Below, piece after piece: positions 32,930 to 41,300 of a stretch of 64,000 bases of DNA; within the stretch, counting starts at the first letter, position 1; each line of letters opens with the position of its first letter. This stretch comes from Streptomyces sp. CC0208 (GTDB lineage Bacteria > Actinomycetota > Actinomycetes > Streptomycetales > Streptomycetaceae), in NCBI RefSeq assembly GCF_003443735.1, contig NZ_CP031969.1, forward strand, positions 8,556,001 through 8,620,000. The letters are read 5' to 3'. Under the pieces are notes generated by a model that did no database searches, was not told where the DNA came from, and worked only from the letters and a program-made list of their open reading frames with translations. The position numbers were made by a program, and so were the translations under genes.

Positions 32930-34330
32930 CTAGCCCTTGGAGGGCATGAGTTCGGCCAGCAGCAGGGTCCGGTCGTCCGCTCCGGCCGGATCGGAGGGGG
33001 CGTGCAGCAGCCGTCGGCACAGCGAGGGAAGCGGGTCGTGATCGACGGCCGCCGCGTCGAGCGCCCGGGCGAGGCGGGCGATCTGGTGGTCTATGTCGGT
33101 GTCCCGGGACTCGACCAGACCGTCGCTGTAGAGCACGAGCAGTGACGGGTCGTCGATGGTCAGCACGGTCGGCTCGTAGGTGCCCGCGGCGAGGCCGAGC
33201 GGCAGTCCCGCGCCGACCAGCGTGACCGGAGCGGTCCGGCCGTCCGGGCCGCGCAGCAGCGGGGGCGGGTGACCGGCGCCCACGAGCGTGCAAGTGCGCT
33301 GCCGGGGGTCCCACTCGGCGTAGATGCAGGTCGCGAAGGAGGCGCCCGGGGTGTCGCTGGCGAGTGCGTCGAGCCGTCGTATGAGGTCGGCGGCGGGGAT
33401 GTCGAGGCCGGCCAGGGTGCGTACGGCGGTGCGCAGCTGGATCATCGCCACGGCGGACTCCGGGCCGTGCCCCATGGCGTCCCCGACGATGAGACTGACC
33501 CGGTCGCCGGGCCTTCTGAGCACATCGAACCAGTCACCGCCGATGATCGAGCCCTGACCGGCGGGCAGGGACCCGTGGGCGATGCGGCAGCCCTCGACCT
33601 CCTGGATCGTGCCGGGCAGCAGACTGCCCCGGATGGCCAGGGCGGTACGGCGCTCGTGCTCGTAGCGGCGCGCGTTGTCCAGGGCGACGGCGGCCCGCGC
33701 GGCCAGCGACTCCACGGCGGCGGTCTCCGCGGTCAGGAACGGCCCGCGGTCCGGTCCGCGTGAGCAGGCCACGAACCCGATCGCCCCGCCGCGCAGCCGT
33801 AGCGGCACCACCAGGAAGGACCGCGACTTGAGGAGTTCGTCGACCCGCGCGTCCCGGCCGGCGGAGGCGGCGAGCCGCTCGGCCGTGTGGTCGTCGACGG
33901 AGTCGAGCAACTGCGCGTGTCCGTTCACCAGCGCGCGGGCGTACGGCGTCTCGCGGGGAAAGACGATCACTTCGCCGACCGGCAGGACGCCCTCCCAGGA
34001 CTCGGGCGCGTCCGTGCCCACCCGCAGGGCCAGCCGGCGTGCCTCGATCTGGGCGGGATCCGCGCCGGCGTACGTGGTCTCCTCGCGGCGCCACCGCTCC
34101 AGCAGATAGAGGGAGGCCGCGTCGCAGAAGCCGGGCGTCAGCGCGTGCACGACATGACTGCCGGTCAGCCCCAGGTCGAGCTCCGAGCCGATGACGTCGG
34201 CCGCGGGGGAGAAGAAGGACCGCCGGGGCGGGGGCACGGCGGTGGGGATGTCGTCGGAGCGGCTGTGCGGTTCGTTCCGCAGGGTCGTGGGGCCTTTCCA
34301 GGTGGGGGTCCGGGCGCCCGGCAGGGACAA
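32930..34330 (-). CDS. GAF-domain PP2C (SpoIIE-type) serine phosphatase
   Basis: About 466 residues. The N-terminal half holds a GAF-like sensor (FSPAADVIGSELDLGL, then SFLVVPLRLRGGAIGFVACSR and AARAAVALDNARRYEHER), followed by the SpoIIE/RsbU catalytic domain with metal ligands in GGDWFDV, VGDAMGHGPE, GAGHPPPLL, LYSDGLVESRD and ADDRTLLLAE. It should dephosphorylate an anti-anti-sigma factor. The start is uncertain: TTG 34330 is the furthest credible codon, but it overlaps the -35 of the divergent gene, so a start further in is possible. Confidence 0.85.
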   Translation of the reverse strand: MSLPGARTPTWKGPTTLRNEPHSRSDDIPTAVPPPRRSFFSPAADVIGSELDLGLTGSHVVHALTPGFCDAASLYLLERWRREETTYAGADPAQIEARRLALRVGTDAPESWEGVLPVGEVIVFPRETPYARALVNGHAQLLDSVDDHTAERLAASAGRDARVDELLKSRSFLVVPLRLRGGAIGFVACSRGPDRGPFLTAETAAVESLAARAAVALDNARRYEHERRTALAIRGSLLPGTIQEVEGCRIAHGSLPAGQGSIIGGDWFDVLRRPGDRVSLIVGDAMGHGPESAVAMIQLRTAVRTLAGLDIPAADLIRRLDALASDTPGASFATCIYAEWDPRQRTCTLVGAGHPPPLLRGPDGRTAPVTLVGAGLPLGLAAGTYEPTVLTIDDPSLLVLYSDGLVESRDTDIDHQIARLARALDAAAVDHDPLPSLCRRLLHAPSDPAGADDRTLLLAELMPSKG

Positions 34331-34331
34331 C

Positions 34332-34361
34332 TTGATCGCCAGGCGTCGACGGCAACTATAT
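34332..34361 (+). promoter_or_regulatory. possible promoter of the second DUF574 gene
   Basis: TTGATC (34332-34337) and CTATAT (34356-34361) are spaced by 18 bases, with the gene's GTG 40 bases downstream. Based on sequence resemblance only. Confidence 0.35.
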
Positions 34362-34400
34362 GATGAGGCGTCAAGTACCTTGTTGGGAAAGGACGTTCTG

Positions 34401-35213
34401 GTGAACGACACGGATGCTCTGCCGCCAGGGGCCGATCCGGACAAGGCGAGCGTAGCCCGGATGTACGACGCGTTGCTGGGCGGGGAGCACAACTTCGCCA
34501 TCGACCGGGAGGCGGTGGCGGCCGTCACCGGCATCGACCCCCAGGTGCGGGCGCTGGCCCGGGCCAACCGCGCTTTCCTCGGACGGGCCGTACGGTTCCT
34601 GGTCGGGTCCGGCGTCCGCCAGTTCATCGACCTCGGCTCGGGAATCCCGACGCAGGGCAACGTCCACGAGGTGGCCCAGGCGGCGAACCCGCAGGCCCGG
34701 GTGGTCTACGTGGACAAGGACCCGGTGGCCGTCGCCCACAGCACCACCCTGCTGGCCGACAACCCGCTCGCCGACATCGTCGACGCGGACATCCGGCGGC
34801 CGGCCGACGTCCTCGCCTCGCCGCAGGTGCGTGAGCTGATCGACTTCGACGAGCCGGTCGCCGTGCTGATGGTCGCGATCCTGCACTTCGTCGCCCCCGA
34901 GGAGAACCCGGCCGGCATCGTCGCCGCCTTCCGGGACGCCCTGCCCCAGGGCAGCTGGCTGGCGCTGTCCCACGCCACGAACGAGGACCGTCCGGACACG
35001 GCCGCCGCGGTCACCCAGCTGTACCGCTCCCGGGCCACCTCACCCGTCACCGCCCGCTCCCACGACGAGATCCAGGGCCTCTTCGCCGGGTTCGAGCTGA
35101 CGGAGCCCGGCCTGGTCCATGTCCCGCTGTGGCGCCCGGACGAGGGCGAGGACATCCCGGAGAAGCCGTCTGAGTACTGGGTGTACGCGGGAGTCGGCCG
35201 CAAGAGCGGGTGA
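34401..35213 (+). CDS. DUF574 SAM-dependent methyltransferase (second copy)
   Basis: A 270-residue paralogue of the protein at 30220-31026. Family signature SVARMYDALLGGEHNFAIDREA, motif I QFIDLGSGIPTQGNVHEVAQAA, and VVYVDKDPVAVAHSTTLLAD are clear. Start GTG 34401 has GGAAAGGA 8 bases upstream; a longer frame has no family similarity. It is divergent from the PP2C phosphatase. Substrate unknown. Confidence 0.92.
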   Translation: MNDTDALPPGADPDKASVARMYDALLGGEHNFAIDREAVAAVTGIDPQVRALARANRAFLGRAVRFLVGSGVRQFIDLGSGIPTQGNVHEVAQAANPQARVVYVDKDPVAVAHSTTLLADNPLADIVDADIRRPADVLASPQVRELIDFDEPVAVLMVAILHFVAPEENPAGIVAAFRDALPQGSWLALSHATNEDRPDTAAAVTQLYRSRATSPVTARSHDEIQGLFAGFELTEPGLVHVPLWRPDEGEDIPEKPSEYWVYAGVGRKSG

Positions 35214-35240
35214 CAGCGGGGGAGCGACGCCGCCCGCTGT
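35213..35240. terminator. hairpin between convergent genes
   Basis: Arms ACAGCGGG (35213-35220) and CCCGCTGT (35233-35240) with a 12-base loop, between the methyltransferase (+) and alginate-lyase-like (-) genes. Confidence 0.5.
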
Positions 35241-35247
35241 ACCGGAC

Positions 35248-36510
35248 CTACCCCGCGATGGAGTCCAGCTGTTCCGCCGCCGGGCGCAGGGCCCACAGGT
35301 CGCCGCCGGGCGGCGCCTCCAGTGCCGGAACGGCCCTGCGCGCCCTTGCGTCCCCGGCGTCCGCGGCCGCGTGCACGACGTCGGTCGCCGCGTACCGCAG
35401 GAACTCCAGCTCCGGATGGGGCCAGGCGGCGGCCCCGGTGGCGGCGGGCAACAGGTAGTCCACCGCCCTGAACAGGCTCTGCCCGTCCGGCCCTCGGTAG
35501 GCCCACAGGTCGATGCCCACGTGCCGGCCGATGGCCGCGAGCCTGGTGTAGGCGACCAGGTCGAAGGTCGAGTAGTGCCAGCTCCGGGTGCGGGTCAGTT
35601 CCTGGGGCTGGCTTCCGTCGGCCGCGATCTGCGGCGCGATGCGCTTGCTCCGGGCGTCCAGGACCGTACGGCGGGCCAGTGCCCTGTCGCCGGTCGCGTA
35701 CGCGAGACCGGCGAGCAGCAGGTCGTAGAAGGTGCCGTGGTTGTTGGCCGCGGCGCCCTCCTGCCTGCCGAAGTCGCTGTCCTTGAGCCAGCCGAGGAAG
35801 TCGGCGTTCCACCGCGCCATGCCGGTGCGGTCCTTCCCGCTCCAGCCGGGTGCGCCGGTGTCCAGGAGGGCGAGCGCGTCGACGACGCTGGTGTACGACT
35901 GGGAGAAGTCGATGATGCCGATGGCCCGGCCGTCGTACTTGCAGGGGATGAACTGCGCGTGGTCCAGGTTCGGGTTCATCCTCGTGGCAGGGTCGAGGAA
36001 CCAGGTGCGCAGTACCTGCCCGGCCTTGCGCGCGTACCGGTCGTCGCCGGTGTAGTACCAGGCCAGGGAGAGATCGTAGGCGGAGTCGAAGGTCTTCTCG
36101 ACGTCCTGGCGGTCGGTGCCGGAGTCGACCTCGGGATTGCGCTCGCCGTCTCGCTGGACGTACGGGCAGCCCCAGGGGTTGTCGGCGGTGGGGGTCCGGG
36201 AGGGCCACCAGTAAGGGGCCTGGCTGAGGTAGTCGTGGACGTCACCACCGGGAGCGGGTCTCGGCTTGTCGACGACGGTCCAGGGGCCCTGGTCCAGCCA
36301 CTTGTCCGCGCGGGCGGTCAACACCCGTACCGCTCGCCGGAGTTGCGGGTCCCCCCGGTCGAGGCGGACCTTCGTCTGCTGCAGGCGGGGGCCGTCGAGC
36401 ACCGCGGTGTGCGGGACGGTGGTCCGCGCTGCCACCGGTGCGGCGAACCCCGTGGTGAACGCGGCCAGGGCGGTCAGAAGAGCGACGCACAGGCGGGAGC
36501 GGGCGCTCAT
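35248..36510 (-). CDS. secreted alginate-lyase-family protein
   Basis: A 420-residue secreted protein of the alginate lyase superfamily (PF05426), an alpha/alpha-toroid. Signal peptide residues 1-28 (LCVALLTALAAFTTGFAAPVAA). Signatures: DYLSQAPYWWPSRTPTADNPWGCPYV, AWYYTGDDRYARKAGQVLRTWFLD, catalytic-cleft NNHGTFYDLL and SWHYSTFDL. It should cleave uronate-containing polysaccharide by beta-elimination; the exact substrate is open. It overlaps the preceding gene's stop (ATGA at 36507-36510), so it is the second gene of a two-lyase operon. Confidence 0.85.
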   Translation of the reverse strand: MSARSRLCVALLTALAAFTTGFAAPVAARTTVPHTAVLDGPRLQQTKVRLDRGDPQLRRAVRVLTARADKWLDQGPWTVVDKPRPAPGGDVHDYLSQAPYWWPSRTPTADNPWGCPYVQRDGERNPEVDSGTDRQDVEKTFDSAYDLSLAWYYTGDDRYARKAGQVLRTWFLDPATRMNPNLDHAQFIPCKYDGRAIGIIDFSQSYTSVVDALALLDTGAPGWSGKDRTGMARWNADFLGWLKDSDFGRQEGAAANNHGTFYDLLLAGLAYATGDRALARRTVLDARSKRIAPQIAADGSQPQELTRTRSWHYSTFDLVAYTRLAAIGRHVGIDLWAYRGPDGQSLFRAVDYLLPAATGAAAWPHPELEFLRYAATDVVHAAADAGDARARRAVPALEAPPGGDLWALRPAAEQLDSIAG

Positions 36511-38168
36511 CGGTTCACTCCGTTCAGCCGCCGCTGGGCCTCGAACAGGTTCCGTGGCCGCACCGCGCCCGAACTGCCGTACAGCTCAAGGCGGGTGTGC
36601 AGATCGCCGGTGAAGTCGGGGACGTCGATCTGGTCGAACTCCCGGACCTCGTCGATGCCGACGGTCGCGGAGTACGGCGCCAGGCCGTCGATCTTGACCA
36701 GCCCGGCGCGGCCGTTGGTGACACGGATGTTCCAGTGGGTGAACCGGGCGCCGAACAGGGGGCCCGCGCTCGCGTCACCGCCGTGGCGGCCGTTGTTGTT
36801 CACGGTGATGTCGGTGCGGACATTGGCGAAGGGCAGACCGCGATGGCTGTCGAAGGTCCCCATCCGCATGTCACCGCGCGACCAGACGTTGTACGACGAC
36901 AACCCCTCGACGTTGATGCCGTGCAGCTGGGTGTTCGCGGGCGCGGGGCGGGTGCGCTCCTCGATCGTGAAGTCCTCGATGAGGTTGTCGTGCGAGCCCT
37001 CGCGGCAGAAGTAGGGATGATGGGAGCCGCGCCCCGCCACCCGCGTACGGCGCAGGGTGCACGCGGAGGCGGCCACCAGACCGAAGCCGTTGTCGACATG
37101 ACGCACCGTCACGTCGTCCACCCAGCAGTCGTACGCGCACTGGAGCACGACGCCGTTGTGGCCCTTGTCCAGCAGGTGCGGCTGCTGGGGGGTCTCGGGC
37201 GCCTCCAGGGTCAGGCCCTCGACGCCCGAGCCGCTCAACTCCGATACGTGCGTGGTCAGTTGCGGGGACCACTCCGGGCGCAGGTCGAGCGGGAGCGGCC
37301 GTTCGAGGGTGACCTTGCGGCCGTGGACGCGGGCGATGCGGACGGGCCACTCGTAGGGCACGTACGACGTCAGCTTCGTCTTGTCGTCCCAGAAGTAGGC
37401 CTCGGGGCCGGGCCCGCCCCCGCACATGTGCTCCAGGAGGGTGTGGTCGGCGTCGTCCGCGAGCCGGAGGAGGACCAGGGCGCCCGGGCGCAGCGCGCCT
37501 GCGTCGGCGACCGTCACCGTCCAGGAACCCTGCCGCGCGGGGGCGACCGCGGTGAGCGTCCGCCATTCGTCGCGCCGGTTGCCCGTCCAGCCCTCGAAGG
37601 GCCACGCCCTGGCTCTGATCGCTGCGACGAGCGACTCCCAACGGGCCCGCGGCGCGAGCCAGATCAGCCCGCCCGCCCATGACCAGGACGACTTGTCCCC
37701 GCCGTAACGGGAGCCGTACGTCCCGATGAGCTCGGTGAGGTTCTTGGTCGCGTACACCGTCGTACGGCCGCTGCCGGCGCCCTTGAGGACCACGTTCGAG
37801 TGGCCCACGCGGATGACGTCGTCGACGCGGAACGTGCCCGGCGGGATGGTGACCGTGCCACCGCCGGCCCGTCCGGCGGCGGCGAGGGCACGGTTGATCG
37901 CGGGAGCGGAGTCGGTCGTACCGTCCGCCACGGCGCCGAAGTCGCGTACGTCGGCGACGACTCGGCGGCGCGGAAAGTCGGTCGCGCCGCCGTGGCAGCC
38001 GGCGCGACCGACGTACGGGATCTGCGGATGGGTGAAGGGTGCGCGGCTGAACTCCCGCCACAGTGGTGCTGCTTCGGCCGCCGACGCGGCCCCGGCACCC
38101 AGGGCGACGGTGACGGCGCTTCCCAGCAGCGATCGTCTGGTCATGCCCATGACAGTTCGGTGGCTCAT
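36507..38168 (-). CDS. secreted right-handed beta-helix protein (pectate lyase superfamily / GH28-like)
   Basis: A 553-residue Tat-exported protein (MTRRSLLGSAVTVALGAGAASA, twin Arg near residues 10-11). Residues about 75-150 carry the pectate-lyase-superfamily entry motif VVADVRDFGAVADGTTDSAPAINRAL, TVTIPPGTFRV and VVLKGAGSGRT. The rest is made of parallel beta-helix coils (VEGLTLEAPE, VDDVTVRHVDNGFGLV, IEDFTIEERT). ATG 38168 has AAGGG upstream; the longer frame is unlikely. It leads the operon with the alginate-lyase-like gene, so the pair probably attacks one uronic-acid polymer from outside the cell. Confidence 0.82.
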   Translation of the reverse strand: MSHRTVMGMTRRSLLGSAVTVALGAGAASAAEAAPLWREFSRAPFTHPQIPYVGRAGCHGGATDFPRRRVVADVRDFGAVADGTTDSAPAINRALAAAGRAGGGTVTIPPGTFRVDDVIRVGHSNVVLKGAGSGRTTVYATKNLTELIGTYGSRYGGDKSSWSWAGGLIWLAPRARWESLVAAIRARAWPFEGWTGNRRDEWRTLTAVAPARQGSWTVTVADAGALRPGALVLLRLADDADHTLLEHMCGGGPGPEAYFWDDKTKLTSYVPYEWPVRIARVHGRKVTLERPLPLDLRPEWSPQLTTHVSELSGSGVEGLTLEAPETPQQPHLLDKGHNGVVLQCAYDCWVDDVTVRHVDNGFGLVAASACTLRRTRVAGRGSHHPYFCREGSHDNLIEDFTIEERTRPAPANTQLHGINVEGLSSYNVWSRGDMRMGTFDSHRGLPFANVRTDITVNNNGRHGGDASAGPLFGARFTHWNIRVTNGRAGLVKIDGLAPYSATVGIDEVREFDQIDVPDFTGDLHTRLELYGSSGAVRPRNLFEAQRRLNGVNR

Positions 38169-38200
38169 GGCGGATCGCCCTTTCCATGGACTTTCATGGA

Positions 38201-38217
38201 TATGAACGTCGTTCATA
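38201..38217. promoter_or_regulatory. perfect palindromic operator upstream of the two-lyase operon
   Basis: TATGAACG-T-CGTTCATA is a 17-base perfect inverted repeat around one central base, 33 bases before the operon start. TCCATG-N6-CATGGA (38183-38200) abuts it. The form suits a dimeric repressor such as a GntR, LacI or IclR protein; none is encoded nearby. Confidence 0.55.
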
Positions 38218-38306
38218 AGTACGTTGAGCGGTGAGGATGCCATGTCGCCGTGCGGTGCGAAAGAGGTTGCGCAGGGATTGCTGGGTCATGTCCCTGAACC
38301 AGGACA

Positions 38307-38353
38307 CACGCCGAGCCCCGTCGACAGGGTGGTTGTCGACGGGGCTCGGCGTG
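38307..38353 (-). terminator. strong hairpin terminator of the GH43 gene
   Basis: A perfect 20-base inverted repeat (38307-38326 with 38334-38353, loop of 7) starts 8 bases past the stop of the large minus-strand gene. Confidence 0.8.
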
Positions 38354-38360
38354 GGTGGAA

Positions 38361-41300
38361 CTATCGGCGGCTGCTGCCGACGGCGATGATGCCGGTGACC
38401 TTAGAGCCGGTCAGGTTGTCGTAGACGACCTCACCGCCGGACTTCTTCCAGATCCTGAGGCGGAAGGTGTCCGGGCCGTCGGTGGCGGTGACGCGGAAGC
38501 CGTAGCCGCTCTTCCCGTCGACCGTGCCGGATCCCTGGTAGACGGCCTGGGAGCCGGTGACCACGAACCAGTCGGAGCCGCTCGAACGGAACTTCAGTCC
38601 GGCCCGGCCGAAGTCGAAGGACGCCTCGCCGACAGGGGTGACGGCCCCCGGCAGGTAGGCCGCGGCGAAGGAGAAGGCGGCCTTGCCCGTCAGGTCCGGC
38701 TTGGCGGGGTAGGCGCCGGCCGGGGAGGCGAGGACACCGGCGCCGAGCACAGGACCGGCGGAGCGGTCGTAGACGATCAGCTCGGGAAGCGTCCTGCTGT
38801 CCGAGGCGCCGTCGTCGTCGGTGACGGTGATCACCGGACGCCGGATTCCGGCCTTGGCGTAGGTGTGTTCGGCGCGGCAGCCGGACGCGGTGACCGTGCC
38901 GGACTGCGGCGCGCTTCCGTCCTTCCAGTCGACCGTGCAGGTGTGGGTGTCGCTCGTGCCCGGGTCGGTGAACACGGCCGTGACGACCACGCGCTTGCCG
39001 AGCGAGACCGGGGACTGCGGACCCGTGGCCGAGACCAGGACCGGCGCCGCGTTGGCCACCTTCACCGTCGCCGTGTCCCTGCTGCGGCCGCCCGTGAGGG
39101 TGACCGTGTAGGTGCCGTCGTCGGTGCAGGTGAGCGTCGTCGCGGCCGAACCGGGGTCGGCGAAGGAGCAGGGTGCTCCCGCCTCGACGGTCCACTTCGG
39201 GCTGCCCGCACCGGAGAGGGCGCCGTGCAGCGCGATCGCGTCGCCCTCCTTCCCGCCGACGTCCTCGCCGGCGTGCACGATGCTCACCGGGTCGACGCCG
39301 GTCAGGGTGGGCACGACCTTCTTGATCAGGCCGTCGGCGTCGAACTCCAGCTTGTCGATGGTCGTTTCACGATGCATGCCGTCACCGCCGGGCATGGCGA
39401 ACCGGTGGTAGGCGATGTACCAGTCGTCGGTGTTCGGCACGTGGACGACCGAGTGGTGACCGGGACCCCTGATGCCGAGCGAGAGGTCCTTCTCCAGGAT
39501 CACGCCCCGCTTGGTCCAGGGGCCGGTGGGGGAGGGGCCGGTGGCGTAGGCGACGCGGTAGTTCTCGTCGCGCGTGTCGTTCTCCGACCACATGAGGTAG
39601 TAGGTGCCGCCCCGCTTGATGACGAACGAGCCCTCGTTGTAGCCGCTGGGCGTGATGTCCTTCATCTTCGTGAGGTCGAGGGACGTCATGTCGGCGTTCA
39701 GCGGGGCCACGTAGGCGTGCCCGTTGCCCCAGTAGAGGTACGACTGCCCGTCGTCGTCGGTGAACACGGCCGGGTCGATCATCTGGCCGCTGAACTGGCC
39801 CGCCTTCAGCAGGGGTTGGCCCAGCGCGTCCTTGAACGGACCGGCCGGCGAGTCGGAGACGGCGACACCGATGTTGGCGTCGGCGCAGAAGTAGAAGTAG
39901 TACTTCCCGTCCTTCTCGGCGATCGTCGGCGCCCAGGCCCGGCTGTCCGCCCACGAGATGTCCGGACCGAGGTCGAGAATGACGCCGTGGTCCTTCCAGT
40001 GGACCAGGTCGGTGGAGGAGTACGCCTTGAACTGCGTGCCGCTCCAGCCCTCGAAGCCGTCGGTCGTCGGATAGATGTAGAAGGTGTCGCCGAAGCGCAC
40101 GATGTTCGGGTCGGCGTTGAGCCCCGGCAGAACCGGGCTCCTCATGATCAGCGCCGAGACCGTCCAGGTGCGCTTCTTGCCGTCGGAGCCGGTCACCTCG
40201 TACGTCACCGGCTTGCTGAAGTCGTGCACGCTGCCGGAGGCGGGGCTGATCGCCGCACCGTGGGCCAGGGTGAACTCCGGTGCCAGCGCGGTGAGATCGG
40301 TGCCCTCCTTCATCGGCAGGGTGACCTTGCTGTCCGCGTTGTCGACGATGGCGTCGACCTTCAGCGCCGGGTGCGTGGCCTTGGCGATGCCCGCGGTGTT
40401 GCCGCTGAGCTCCATGGCCTCCGCGGCGGACAGAGCCCGGTCGTAGACGCGGAAGTCGTCGACCTCGCCGCCGAAGGCGGGGTCGCCCGCGTACAGGGAC
40501 CTGCCGATGTAGCCGCTGTAGTCCTTGTTAGCGTCATACAGCTCGGACGGCTTGATGGAGGTCGTCGTACGGGCCGCCTCGACGCCGTCGACGTAGAGGA
40601 CCATCGTGCCGGTCGCCCCGTCGAGGGTGACGGTGACGTGCCGCCACTCGCCCGGTGTGAGCTGCGAGCCCGCCGTCAGCTTCGACTCCGCCGACCAACT
40701 CGCCTTCGTGATGGCCGAGTAGAGGCTGTTGCCGCCGTTGGAGGGTGTGGCGAACAGGTACTTGTTGCTGTCCGGACCGAGCCCGAACAGCCACTGGAAG
40801 CTGCTGCCGCCCTTCCACTTGGCGTACGTCGACACGGTCACGCTGTCGGCGTTCTTCAGCACACCGTTCGGGATCCTGACGTACGGCGACCCCGTCGCGT
40901 CGCCCGACATCTTGAAGGAGCCGCCCTGCACACCGGTGCCGAAGGCGGGCGTACCGGCATAGGTGCCGTGGTAGCCGTGGCCGCTGGAGTCGACCGCGAT
41001 GTTGCCGCCCGTCTCGTCGAAGCCGTAGTGCAGGAGCAGGTCGGCCGGGACGTCGGGGCCCTCCTGCGAGACGGTGACCTCGGCCTGGAGCGGGATCGCC
41101 GCGCCGTCGGGCAGACTGCCGGTGACCGTGAAGGTGCCCGCCTGGGCGTACTTCGACGCCGGGACGTCCTCCCAGGTGACCGCGACGGGGCGCTTGACGC
41201 CGTCGGCGTAGGTGGCGATCACGGTGGCCGGCAGGACCGGAGCCTGGCCGGTCCGCGTCTTCACGGAGATGCTCTCGACGCTCGCGACGAGCTGGTCCGG

